DNA of 21,214 nt. Source: Chromera velia (Eukaryota; Sar; Chromeraceae). Location: assembly GCA_018398765.1 (NCBI GenBank), contig JAHBMJ010003166.1:70568-91781 (forward strand), in the 5' to 3' direction. Positions 1-10,094 of this stretch are shown in pieces. Within the stretch, counting starts at the first letter, position 1. Each line of letters starts with the position of its first letter. A program made the position numbers and the translations under genes. The notes under the pieces were generated by a model. That model was not told the DNA's origin. It made no database searches and was given only the letters and a program-made list of their open reading frames with translations.

Positions 1-1591
1 TCTTGTTGCATTGAGCAAGTTGCCGTTCGGCGCATCACACGGGGTGAGAGGAAAGCAGAAATGGGTCGATACGTGTACAGATGATCCTGTGAACATGCAC
101 ATGCATACCAGCATGCATATTTATGTATATTCAATGAAGGAAGACAGAGGCCCTGGAATCGACACCGTGCGCAAAATGATGCACGAGAGCTGGGACTGGA
201 TTGGAAGAGGTGCACATGGGTGGAGCTTTGGAAAGGAGTCGGGTGTTTCTGTTAAATTAGTTGAAGGTCTCGCGGGTTCACCTTGCATGGGCATGCATCG
301 GAATCCGAAAGTCAACCTCAACTCCCCGCCTTGGTCCAGATCTGGAGCCCTTTTCCTCCAAATCAATGTATTTGTATGTCCAGCTGCATGTACTGCCTGT
401 TCGCAGTGTGATGGCTTCAAGCAACTGACTTTCTGCTGAAGTCTCTTTGGGGAAAAGGAAGTGCCATTCTGACCAGGCTGCTCTGAGCTCAACGAACAAA
501 TCTGCAGACTTTCAGTACCTGTATGCCTGCCGTTTTTTATTGTACGCCTGGTGTTCATCTCTTGTCATGAGGGTGTGACTCATCACTCAGTCTCTGGTTT
601 GCGAAGATGACTCACTGACTGTACAGTACAAGCCTTTGCAAAATACATTAAAACCTCTTATCGCCCATGTGCACTGGGAGGCTCACATAGGCTCACTGTT
701 TTTCTCATGCTTCCAATGGACCTCCATGAATCAGGCTTGCCATGGCTTGCCTGGCTTGGTCTTCACTCCCCTTTCAATATCTCCCTTTCACTCCCCATTT
801 TTTTAAAAAGAGCTTTGCGTAGTTGGGGCCTCTGTATAGGGCTTTGCGCAGTTTTATAGATATAATTTTTCCATGTAAATCATTGCTTATCATTGCTTGC
901 ATGTGAGTTGTAAATATATATTTGTAAATGTCAAACAGTCCAGTAACTACACCAAAAACTTAGTTAAACGGATTCAGGAAATGAATAATTATAATAAAAT
1001 TTTTATTTAACAAAACAATATCCAGTCTGAAAAGCCTTCGAAACCTAAATCGAAAGAACCTTCAGGGCTCAGTTTTTTTTTTTTTTCCCAACTCACGTAA
1101 AACTTAATACCTTAGTTAATACTTTATTACTACACTGGCATCATTTATATCTTATTTTACCACTGACTGTGGCACTGACTGACATGATTCAATGTTAGAT
1201 TCATGACGACGGAATATGAGCAACCAGAAATGCGGAGCCTCTTAAATTTTCTGTCTTTTTAAAAAAAATGTTTGTACTGCGCTCACCATGACGCTAAGGA
1301 GCAAAAAAATGAGTTTGATAAAGTTTAAATTAATTTGCATGAATAAGGAAAACATCCATAAAAGAGTGTACAATAGTGTATAGAAATCAAGACCAGACTC
1401 TGAGTAAGTCTGAGAATTAATTCAAGCATCTTCAAGAAAAACGATATATGCGGTAGAGATGCAGAGATCGGTGGAGTAACGCAGAGGTGGCGGAGCCATA
1501 AACAGACATATAATTACAGTAAATTGCAACGGAGAGAGAACGATCAAAAATGCAGGTTCAGTCCTGGGTAGTCCTAGGTTCAGTTAGAACA
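1..1591. other. 5' stretch with no supported gene
   Basis: Positions 11-558 are open on both strands (142 codons plus, 145 codons minus), but neither translation shows a recognisable domain, membrane segment or convincing composition, so neither is called. From about 830 to 1400 the DNA is AT-rich with poly-T/poly-A runs (1072-1086, 1256-1267) and looks non-coding. I see no RNA gene here. Confidence 0.5.
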
Positions 1592-1822
1592 TCACTTGCA
1601 TGTTCTATTTGGAAAGTCTATACTGTTTTGGGTGTCACCTATACACAGAGGTGCGGCGGGCGCCATGGGGGGGCCCGGCCGGGGGGCGGCTGAGGGCTGG
1701 GGGGCGCCGGGTATTTTGACCATACATGACCGCGCCGCCCTTGACCTTAATTGTTGCACAAGTTTCAGTAGATCAGTCTGTTTGTCTCCATTGTCGAAGA
1801 GGGACAGCAGTTGCTTGAGAAC
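1592..1822 (-). CDS. possible internal exon, proline/alanine-rich (uncertain)
   Basis: The minus strand is open from about 1822 down to a stop at 1592. It reads as a helical-looking stretch (LLSLFDNGDKQTDLLKLVQQ) followed by a Pro/Ala-rich segment encoded by the GC-rich island. There is no ATG at its head, so it could only be an internal exon or a relic. An acceptor-like TTTTTAG lies just upstream and a donor-like GTGAC follows the codons LCI. I do not recognise the family. The helical start followed by GC-rich Pro/Ala could also be chance translation of the island. Confidence 0.2.
   Translation of the reverse strand, partial: VLKQLLSLFDNGDKQTDLLKLVQQLRSRAARSCMVKIPGAPQPSAAPRPGPPMAPAAPLCIGDTQNSIDFPNRTCK
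1651..1740. other. GC-rich island in AT-rich surroundings
   Basis: About 90 bases rich in G runs and GGCGCC/GGCCGG elements sit abruptly between AT-rich flanks. The plus strand is G-rich (GGGGGGG at 1667, GGGGGG at 1681 and 1700). It could be a G-quadruplex-forming element, a small CpG-type promoter, or part of a coding segment on the minus strand. The sequence alone does not decide. Confidence 0.5.
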
Positions 1823-1995
1823 CAACAGTTACTAAAAAGTATTACTTAGCATTAGTACGTTTTTTCAGAGTCAATTTCTCCTTTTTGGTTCGCTTTTTGA
1901 GGCTTCTCTTCAGGTCTTATCATTTTTTCACTCGATCGCACCGATCTGTTAATTAGTGAGCGATAGTGAAGCATCGAATCGGATCCGACGCGAAC

Positions 1996-2571
1996 ATGGC
2001 GATTGAGGAAAAGAAAGAGGAACACGCAGTCCAAGAAAAAGAATCAGGCCAAGAACACTCTAACGAGGGCCAAAGAAAAGGTCCGTGTGCTTTTATACTC
2101 ATTCAACTTGCTGGGCAACACTAAGTCTTGTATGTGCATCCTATCACAGTATGACGGTCCATCATGCTTTATGAGTGTGGTCTCCCCACTCCAAAACGAG
2201 GCGCACCAAAAGGGTCACGGCCAGAGCCTATTCTTGGAGGTCTGAAGGAAGACAAGGCAAGTCAACACCTCATACCTCGATCGATCCATCTCTTGTGTCG
2301 ATCATTGTTCATTTCGGCCATTCTACCTGCAGGTAGCCATGAAGGCCCGTCTCATTGCTGTGTTTCCTTCCCTCCTTGCTTTTTCGGTGCTTGTATGCAG
2401 AGAGGTGCCTCCAAAAGAATATTTAGGCAGATGAATCGTAGTCTGCTGGGCCATAGCGACTCGCGCAGCCAGCGGCTCCTCTTCCGAGGTTTGGTGCGTC
2501 TTCCTCCGCAGCGCCGCGGCCTCTTACGGCATGATGGCGGTTCTGCCTCTGACTCTCTTGTTTCTTTCTAG
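1996..2571 (+). CDS. possible two-exon small gene (uncertain)
   Basis: An ATG at 1996 sits in a good context (AAC before it, G at +4) and opens 28 charged codons beginning MAIEEKKEEHAVQEK. A donor-like AAAAG|GTCCGTG follows at 2081 in phase 1. An acceptor CTACCTGCAG ends at 2332 and is followed by a phase-compatible open segment, 2333-2571, ending in TAG. The second segment has no recognisable domain. The acceptor resembles those of the receptor gene in this window, but the protein-level evidence is weak. A signal-peptide-like small ORF (2338-2433, MKARLIAVFPSLLAFSVLVC) overlaps the second segment in another frame. Confidence 0.2.
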
Positions 2572-3017
2572 CTAGGCCTCTTCTCGTTCTGTGAGGGGAT
2601 GCATAGGCCAAGTGAGTGAATCCCGCAGACGATGCGGATCTGTACAGATGAGACGATGTCACTCCAGAGCCAGGCTGCCAGCAGCCTGAGAATATTCATC
2701 AGACCTTGCTGATCAGTTCGGAGAGATTGGTTTTGGGGAAGAGGTTCAGCAGCCCCTTGAGAGCCTGGTGGCTGCTCTAAGGAGACATCACACTGCTTTG
2801 TACAGAGGCCAGCCGTTGCTTGACGGTCAAGGTGGTCTGACTCTGATGGTGGTCTGACTCTGATGGATGCAGAGGGAGGAGGAGTTTGTTAGCCTAGGGA
2901 ATGACATTGTTCAGATGCACTGCCAGTAAGAGGAAGAACAGACTGTCGGGCAGAGGTATACAAGGAGGTCTATTAGGGGGGGGCATGATGTTAGCACCAG
3001 GAGGGGGGGAAGGTGCC
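2572..3017. other. spacer with no supported gene
   Basis: No convincing coding segment or RNA gene. It contains one exact tandem duplication of a 17-bp unit, GGTGGTCTGACTCTGAT, at 2831-2847 and 2848-2864. Confidence 0.5.
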
Positions 3018-3626
3018 GGTGTCCCCAAGTCTCCGACCACCAACACCTACAAACACGGAGAGACAGGCATTCACGCTTTGTGCAGTCAAGAAAGCACCAC
3101 TATCCAGCTTATTCTGTATGCACAAGGTTCCAAGGAAAACACCAAGAGCCTAAGAAGCAGCGGGTCTAGACAGGCTGACCTGGGGGTTAACCCCGGGGCT
3201 CTCAAAACTGTGACCTGCAAGGAAAGAGTAAGAAGAGCGATGAGGGCAGCAGTACTTTAACACATAGATAAGGCTGGCAGCCCTTCCCTGCTGGAACAAG
3301 AGGAGCAGCAGCAAGCAAAAAGACGTTAAAAACAAGATCAAGACGGCTGGTATCCACTGGATCCACCTGCAAGCTCCACTTCGTTCCTCAGAATCGCGTT
3401 TGGAGGCTATTCTGACACACCCCTGACACCGCGACTTGAGAACCCACGCTCCCCTGACCCAAGCGGGGGGGTAGGCGCCGCCCCTGGCGACGGGTCAGAA
3501 AATCAACTGATTCTGGCGCCGCTAGGCCGTGCCAGGTAGTCCGGAGACGTGGTGGCTCAAGTCTTAGATGGTGGTACCTGTCCCTCCGTGTTTGCAGGTG
3601 TTGGTGGTTGGAAACTTAGGGACACC
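3018..3626. mobile_element. 609-bp element with 50-bp imperfect terminal inverted repeats
   Basis: The left arm (3018-3067, starting GGTGTCCCCAAGTCTCC) and the reverse complement of the right arm (3626-3577, starting GGTGTCCCTAAGTTTCC) match at 45 of 50 positions, and all five differences are transitions. The interior encodes no transposase; the longest overlapping ORFs are short and featureless. It also carries a nested hairpin at 3454-3498. No target-site duplication is obvious directly outside the arms. The best reading is an old non-autonomous DNA transposon (MITE or foldback type). A structured RNA gene or a chance inverted duplication is less likely. Confidence 0.65.
3454..3498. other. 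GC-rich hairpin inside the inverted-repeat element
   Basis: CTGACCC (3454-3460) pairs perfectly with GGGTCAG (3492-3498). The loop itself holds a G run (3464-3471) that can pair with CCCC (3481-3484), so a nested stem is possible in DNA or RNA. Confidence 0.5.
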
Positions 3627-4857
3627 TACAGGTCAGTTAAGGAAGCGCGGCTTACTCTCTCGCTTTTTATGATGATTTGTTTAGCATTGAACTTCTTTGT
3701 TCTGCTAGAAGCTTAACAGAAATGCACAAGGGAGGTCACTGAAAGAGGGTTCATGGAGAGTCTGCTGGAGCCTCCATTTTTTGAAAGCCTCTTCTGAAGC
3801 TTTGCACAGCTCTCAGTCATGCCAGACATTTTTCCACCCAGACCAAATTAAATCTGACCAATCGCTCAGCTTTCATGTATTTGAATGTCTTTTACTTACT
3901 CCATGTGTATCAGTCTTTTAAAGCGGTCTATACTATTCCGATGCAAGTGCTCCTTACTCGTTCATTCTTTCTCATTCGTGGCACTCCGTACTGGTCTCCC
4001 TCTGAACATCTAGATCTACCCACGAACCTGTCCTTCTTTTTCACAGTTTATCATTGACACACGCAGAACGATTTGCAAGCTTTTACACCACGTAGTGTGA
4101 GTTCTTTGTGAATAAAATTATGTTGTCTCTGTGTTCTGTTCTTCGGAATCCTCTCCGACCCCTGCTAATCCGGTCTGACCAGCCTAGCTGTGAAGCCCTC
4201 CTTCCTGCAATATTTCTCTTGCAGAAGATGCAATTCTTTATAGTTGATTGACAGCGTTAAACGTTGCTTTTGAGCTATCCATTAGTGTTGTGCCTATGCA
4301 TTTCTTTGTAGGTAATATTCACTAACTTCTACGTGCCGCGGTGATCGTAATTTTTCTGACCATGCACCCTAGCTAATCAACCAGTCTTTAGAGCATATTT
4401 GAGCAGATTTGCACAGAAGTAACGACTTTAAATGCTTTAAAAGGCTCTAGATTGCTTTAAGTAACCTAGTTTTGCTTTATAATGAAGCTAGAATATAATA
4501 AATTTAAAAGTTATTTTGAATTCCTCTAAGTCCTACTTTAGAGTCCACTCTGTTCTTTTTGAGCTTTTTGAAAGACTTTTTTTTTACTTATGAGGCCGCG
4601 AAGTTTTTTTCTTTTTTTTATGTTCCTTGGCTTTGAACCTGTATGAGGCTGGCCCGATCATCGACGTGAATTGGTCTTTGATTCAAAGTTTAAGACAGTA
4701 GAGTTAGTCATAAATGTTTTCTCGTTGATGTCCCCGTTGTCTTTTCAATGCATGCAAATTTTCAAATTATTCCTCAGTGCTTTACGGCGGTGATTTTTTT
4801 GGAACCCGATTCCCTCATCACCTCATTGTCACTACATGTATATGTGTGCAGAGATTG
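3627..4857. other. spacer, mostly AT-rich, no supported gene
   Basis: Plus-strand positions 3875-4057 are open for 60 codons but without domain features; given the AATAAA just downstream they may be 3' untranslated sequence. From 4380 to 4620 the DNA is AT-rich with poly-T runs. A TGCATGCA site lies at 4749-4756. Confidence 0.4.
4111..4116 (+). terminator. possible poly(A) signal
   Basis: AATAAA is followed within about 15 bases by a GT-rich stretch (TGTTGTCTCTGTGTTCTG), the usual arrangement of a cleavage/polyadenylation region. No confident gene ends just upstream, so this is only suggestive. Confidence 0.25.
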
Positions 4858-5298
4858 ATGGGCATTTCAACTAATGCAGCCCTGATCTGCGTCGTCTCTA
4901 CTACGGTTATCCTTGTGCTTATCCTCTTTTGCCTACTGGTCTCGGACCAGCAGCCGACGGTAAATATTTTGACTTTGAATCTGAACCTCGGGGGAAATGG
5001 AGGAGGCGGCCAGGGCAAACTTCGGTCCGGGACCTGGTCTCCCCTATCCTGTGATTGGGCTTGTACTGTTGGCTGTGACAATACAGCATATCATGTAGCC
5101 TCAGTTTGCACTGCAGAACGGGGGCGGCAACGGACAGGTGAACGGGTAGGAGAGCGCAAACATGCTCTATACAATTCATCCGATCGCTGTAGCATATGTC
5201 GCACACGTGCAAGCACAGTAATAAGAGCGGAGGTGACAGAAAGGGGGCGTACATGTCGCGTTTTTTCAGTTGAGAGAATGCTTTCAGGGAGGGAGTGA
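4858..5298 (+). CDS. hypothetical protein with one membrane segment (uncertain)
   Basis: An ATG at 4858 opens 146 codons. Residues 8-28 (ALICVVSTTVILVLILFCLL) form a clear single hydrophobic helix, followed by a Leu/Asn stretch and a Gly-rich segment. The rest is basic and cysteine-containing with no family I recognise. The segment is distinctly richer in GC than its flanks. An acceptor-like TGTGTGCAG ends at 4851, so this may be an internal or second exon of a plus-strand gene. The C-terminal half may be out of frame or intronic; GGACAG|GTGAAC near 5137 could be a donor. Confidence 0.3.
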   Translation: MGISTNAALICVVSTTVILVLILFCLLVSDQQPTVNILTLNLNLGGNGGGGQGKLRSGTWSPLSCDWACTVGCDNTAYHVASVCTAERGRQRTGERVGERKHALYNSSDRCSICRTRASTVIRAEVTERGRTCRVFSVERMLSGRE

Positions 5299-6026
5299 AG
5301 AGTGCTGCATTTTTTTTGTAGAAAAAGATAGCATGCAAGCTGAGAAGTGGCCCTGCATGAAGTGTGAAAAGCTGTATGTGGAGACATAATACAAATATAT
5401 GGTATAAATTATATAATTTTAAATTAAAAATGTGATTTACTAAATTAAAAGCATAAATTATACACTAAAATATATAAAAATATTTATAACTTGCGTTTAA
5501 CTTGATATAGACTAGCATATATAGCCTAATATAGGTTAATGTACATGAAATAACTCCAACCCACTAAAAAAAACAGAATTTTTTATACTTTACATAAATA
5601 TATTTAAACTATTTATTCAAGTTAAAAAAAATAATCTAGAAAATAATTAGATGCATTTAATTCTCTTCATCATTTTCGCTCTTAGCTACTAGTAGTAAAC
5701 TTCAAATCACTTATTGATTGTTGGAGTTATTAAATCCAACAAGCGGTATAGGATAGGATAAGATAGAATTTATGTTCAGGGTTTGTCCCGCCGGCGAGGT
5801 CCACTGCCGGGAATAAACCAGCGATTCGTTGTATCAAAGACATATTTTATACAAGGTTGGGCTCTGTGTCACCAGCCCCGGACAGTATAAATAGATACGC
5901 ATAGGATAATGAAAAGCGCCTTGTGCGTGAAGGCTTCTGTAGAATAGTCTGCAAACGATTGAGATTGCAAAATCAATTCCTTTTTTGAAAGTCTGATACA
6001 GTTTTGCGGAATTTCTACTGGTGTTC
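5299..6026. other. AT-rich spacer and 3' flank of the receptor gene
   Basis: Positions 5388-5690 are extremely AT-rich with many TATAT/TTTAAA words and contain no coding signal. The right part, 5780-6026, is closer to balanced and is probably 3' untranslated sequence of the minus-strand receptor gene. A 152-codon minus-strand reading at 5834-6292 overlaps the receptor tail exon in another frame and is treated as a shadow. Confidence 0.5.
5549..5731. repeat. 183-bp AT-rich segment bounded by 12-bp inverted repeats
   Basis: AATAACTCCAAC at 5549-5560 is the exact reverse complement of GTTGGAGTTATT at 5720-5731. The interior is AT-rich and non-coding. A second copy of TCCAAC at 5735-5740 also pairs with GTTGGA at 5720-5725. 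Size and composition fit a MITE, but the ends are short and no target duplication is evident. Confidence 0.35.
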
Positions 6027-6980
6027 TCAGCTTTCTTCCATATCAAGCATTTCTTTCCAAGACTTCTTTCCGATGTGCCGAAGCGTCTCGAGGACCTCTT
6101 CTTCAATCTCACCATGAGACGAGGGAGCAGAGGGCTCGGGTGGATGCCACTGAGGGCCGATGGGGCGATTTGACCCCTCGGGGTGCGATCCGCACACACT
6201 GGGCGGGGAGTCGGGCTGAATGTCCCGGAAAGGCCGGGAACTGATATTATCCTGTCCCTGAGGATGCCTGTGCACAGAAAAGGGGTTGCCATCAGTCCTC
6301 AGAGCCCCTCTGTCTTCGTCCGAATGGTTCGTTGGCCCCCCCCTTCCATCAAACTGATGTGTCGAGTCCGACTGCCTCAGGTGACCGCTGGAGGAGAAGG
6401 ACGGATGAGCTTCTGCGATGCGTATCCGACCACTCTGACTCTCCACCTCCTTCCCCGCCTTTCTCATCCTCATCACACCCACACTCTCAGAACGATTCTT
6501 TAGGCCTGTACTCACCTTTCCCCCCCCTCTTCCCCGTCGGCCGGCTTCACGCAGGTCTTCCCCCCCGTTGTCGACAGAAGAAGAATTTGCTCTCTCTCGT
6601 TGTGAAGGCACATGGGATTCTCTCTCTCTCTCGTCGACACCCCGGAGTACCCGGGTCTCCTTCTCTCTGTCAGGGGGGGCATCGACCTTTTGTTTCAAAT
6701 GGTCGACGTGTCTGGAAAGTTTGTCTGTGGCGGAAGCGCTGCCTGCTGAGTTTTGGAATTGCATCTGCAGGTCCGGGCCCCTTCCCCCCTCCACTGACGG
6801 TTCACTGTGAATGTCCTTCCAGTGAAAGGACTCCTGCGGGTCGATTATCTTGTGGGGAGTGGGAGTGCAGAGCCTCCGTACTCCGGCGTTTTGGCGTCTG
6901 AGGGCGTTTGTCTGGTTGATCTTTCCCTCCTCCACCATCGAATCGTACATGGCCTTGCAAAAGGTCAGACAGGCTGCTAC
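6027..6980 (-). CDS. receptor exon 14: long cytosolic tail and stop
   Basis: Starts after TGATGCAG and runs 317 codons to TGA at 6029-6027. It opens with VAACLTFCKAMYDSMVEEGK, probably helical, then a long Ser/Arg/Glu/Gly-rich polar region with no domain I recognise, and closes with a likely helix, EEEVLETLRHIGKKSWKEML. A consensus donor, GGAAAG|GTGAGTA, lies inside at 6515, so part of it may be spliced out in some transcripts. The ORF is GC-richer than the 3' flank. Confidence 0.65.
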   Translation of the reverse strand, partial: VAACLTFCKAMYDSMVEEGKINQTNALRRQNAGVRRLCTPTPHKIIDPQESFHWKDIHSEPSVEGGRGPDLQMQFQNSAGSASATDKLSRHVDHLKQKVDAPPDREKETRVLRGVDERERESHVPSQRERANSSSVDNGGEDLREAGRRGRGGGKVSTGLKNRSESVGVMRMRKAGKEVESQSGRIRIAEAHPSFSSSGHLRQSDSTHQFDGRGGPTNHSDEDRGALRTDGNPFSVHRHPQGQDNISSRPFRDIQPDSPPSVCGSHPEGSNRPIGPQWHPPEPSAPSSHGEIEEEVLETLRHIGKKSWKEMLDMEES

Positions 6981-7132
6981 CTGCATCAGGAGAGAGAGAG
7001 GCAAACAATCAAGAGCACCAAAGTCTAACGTTTTTCTTCTTCTTCATCATCTTCTTCTTCTTCTTCTTCTTCTTCTTTTCTTGTTCTTGTTCTTGTTCTT
7101 CTTCTTCTTCTTCTTCTTTTCGTTCTCCTCCT

Positions 7133-7169
<37 letters not shown>

Positions 7170-10059
7170 CTTGCTGTCTTGCTGTCCTGATTTGCATTTC
7201 AGTCTGTTCTCCGTTTGTTCCTCATGGCATACAGGCGAGACATGAGGTGGGCAATTGACTGGTGACAAACCGTTCAGCACAGGACGGACCGATCAATGAA
7301 CCAATGAAAACAACGAATGAGCGAACCGATGCTTGTGTTCCCCCCCTCAGTGCCCGTGTATTCATTCTATACATGTTACATGTATGTGTGTATGTATGTA
7401 TGTATGTATAGGATGAAACAAACCTGTTGCTTCATGTTCCCCCCCTCAGTCCCCTTGTATTCATCGTCCTCCTCGGCTGGATTGAAACTCTCGGACCTCG
7501 AGAGGAACCCTGCGCTCCTCAGCTCTCCCGCAATCTGATCGAGCGCATGATCGAAAGAAATTGAGGCAGGATTGATGCATGCATGCATGTTGACTTGGTA
7601 TGAATAAAATCAACTTCAGGGTCAGCACTCGCTGAATCTTGGGAAAGGAGAGAGACGCATATAGACGGAGTGAATTTTTGCAGATGCCTTCAGGCTCCTT
7701 TAGCGTCCTGGCCGGAGCACAGCGAAAAGACCAGACGGAAAGAGGGCGGCGGGGGCGGCAGGCAAACCAATTTAAGGATTCAATTCATTGCTTTTTTTTT
7801 TCGATGCATGCATGCTCATCTGTACGTGTATGTCCATGCGCTTGGATTCGTCAGTATGTCAGTGAACGACTCTGCATGCCTCCGTCCGGTGTGTCTGCAT
7901 GTGGACCTGTCACCATGCACCTTTGTCCTTCCGTGCACCTCTCTATCTGGCTGTCTGGCTGTCTGGCTGTCTGGCTGTCGGTCTGGCTGTCTGGCTGCCT
8001 GGCTGTTCGTCAGTCTGGCTGTCTGGCTGTCAAGCTGTTTGTCTGTCTGGCTGCCTGGCTGTTTGTCAGTCTGGCTGCCTGGCTGTTTGTCAGTCTGGCT
8101 GTTTGTCAGTCTGGCTGCCTGGCTGTTTGTCGGTCTGGTTGTTTGTCAGTCTGGCTGCCTGGCTGTTTGTCAGTCTGGTTGTTTGTCAGCCTGGCTGTCT
8201 GGCTGTCTGGCTGTCAAGCTGTTTGTCTGTCTGGCTGCGTGGCTGTTTGTCAGTCTGCCTGCCTGGCTGTTTGTCAGTCTGGCTGCCTGGCTGTTTGTCA
8301 GTCTGGTTGTTTGTCAGCCTGGCTGTCTGGCTGTCTAGCTGTTTGTCTGTCTGGCTGCGTGGCTGTTTGTCAGTCTGGCTGTCTGGCTGTCTTGCTGTTT
8401 GTCGGTCTGGCTGTTTGTCAGTCTGGCTGTCTGGCTGTCTACCTGTTTGTCAGTCTGTTTGTTTGTCGGTCTGGCTGTTTGTCAGTCTGCCTGCCTGGCT
8501 GTTTGTCAGTCTGGCTGTCTGGCTGTCTAGCTGTTTGTCTGTCTGTTTGTTTGTCGGTCTGGCTGTTTGTCAGTCTGGCTGTCTGGCTGTCTAGCTGTTC
8601 GTCTGTCTGTTTGTTTGTCGGTCTGGCTGTTTGTCAGTCTGGCTGCCTTTGTCAGTCTGGCTGTCTGGCTGTCTGGCTGTCTGGCTGAAGTTTGTTTTCC
8701 GCCTCCTCATATCGCTCTCTCTCCTCTCTTCTTGCCTCAGCGCTTTCCCTGCCAGCATGACATTGTCTTACCTCAGCTGCTCTCTGACATTCATTCTTCT
8801 CCATCTAGTGCCCTCTATCATGCCCTTCATTGTTTCTTTCCTATCTCACAAATCATTGCATGATAAATGAATAAATTCCAGCTTCCAACCTCTCTCAAAC
8901 GTCGTTGTCGCAGAAGCTCCAAAAAGAAAACCAAAAGGGCCAGCGCCGCCACGAGTCCGCTGAGAATGAAAGTCCCCCCCATCTCCGTCAGAGTCAGCGC
9001 GGTGCTCTCGGGGTCTCGCGTGCCGTCCAACGCCCCCACCACGATCTGTTTGCACAAAGGACCCTGCTCCCCGTAGAAAGTGTCAAAAGCAGACGCCTCG
9101 GCCTGACGCCACCAACCTCTCTGAATCGCATCCGCCACTGCCCAACTAATGGGCTTCTCGATCTCCTCGCGCACCGGGCTTGTAATCGCAAAATGCGTCA
9201 GCGGTTGGCTCAGCATGATCTGCAGCATAGGCGCATGCAGATCAGACGGTTGCTCGGAGAACGCTGACTGCAGGTAGATTCTTAGTGATTCGCACATGCA
9301 GGCAATGGAAGGGAAATTGGAACAGCACCCTGCCTACATGAAGACATGCCCAAGCAGTTTGACCGTACTGAATGATTTCAACACTTGCCTTTGAAGATTC
9401 TGTCGAAAGGTCTGGACAGACAGACAGACAGACGGTACAGAAATTAACATGCATACACACATGCACACTCGATCGCAGCCACATACATGCCCACGCATGC
9501 ATAGTTCCTGTCCGTCTCCCCCCCCCCCCNCCCCCCCCTCTCTCTCTCTCTCTGTCTCTCTTTCTGTCTTCACACACACCTTGTTACAGTGCTTTCTGGG
9601 AGAGTCGGGGTGGTAGAACCCCCGCACGACCGCCTCCCAGGTTTTTTTCTCGATGATCACGGCATCGCACGTTCCGTCGTCCATATAGTCCACCGCGTTC
9701 GGCCCCATGTCCACCGCTTTGAAGAGGAGCGCCAGCTGCATGGAAGGAAGCAGGTAGGCGGATTCACGGGCAGGCAGGAAGTCATGTGAACGGAGAAAGA
9801 GAGGCGAGCAAGGGACCGCAATGGAACAGAAGAAGAGGAAGAGGGGAGGGGCGAGAGACGAACGAACGCGTGAACAAACGCAAGAAAGAAACGCAGGACG
9901 CAAGGAATGAATGAATGAATGAAGGAAGGAAGGAAGGAAAGAAGGAAGGAAGGAAGGAAGGAAGGAAGGAACGAAGGAAGGACGGAAGGACCGAAGGACC
10001 GAAGGACCGAAGGAACGAAGGAACGAAGGAAGGAAGAAAGAAAGAAAAAAAGAAAAGAA

Positions 10060-10094
<35 letters not shown>

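Noticed and set aside
11-558. Overlapping plus- and minus-strand ORFs of 142 and 145 codons
   Set aside because: Neither has a domain, membrane segment or splice context, and openness on both strands gives no reason to prefer one.
2338-2433. Short ORF resembling a signal peptide (MKARLIAVFPSLLAFSV)
   Set aside because: It stops after 31 codons with no supported continuation, so it is not enough to call a secreted protein.
5834-6292. Minus-strand 152-codon ORF
   Set aside because: It is out of frame with the receptor tail exon, extends into the AT-rich 3' flank and shows no domain.
7946-8687. CRISPR-like alternation of repeats
   Set aside because: Units are degenerate 4-base multiples with no unique spacers, in a eukaryotic intron.
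7639-8688. Plus-strand ORF of 349 codons (and two overlapping ones of 222-231) reading Cys/Leu/Val/Ser repeats
   Set aside because: The array of 4-base units simply lacks stop words in every plus frame. It lies inside intron 12 of the minus-strand receptor gene and has no non-repeat domain.
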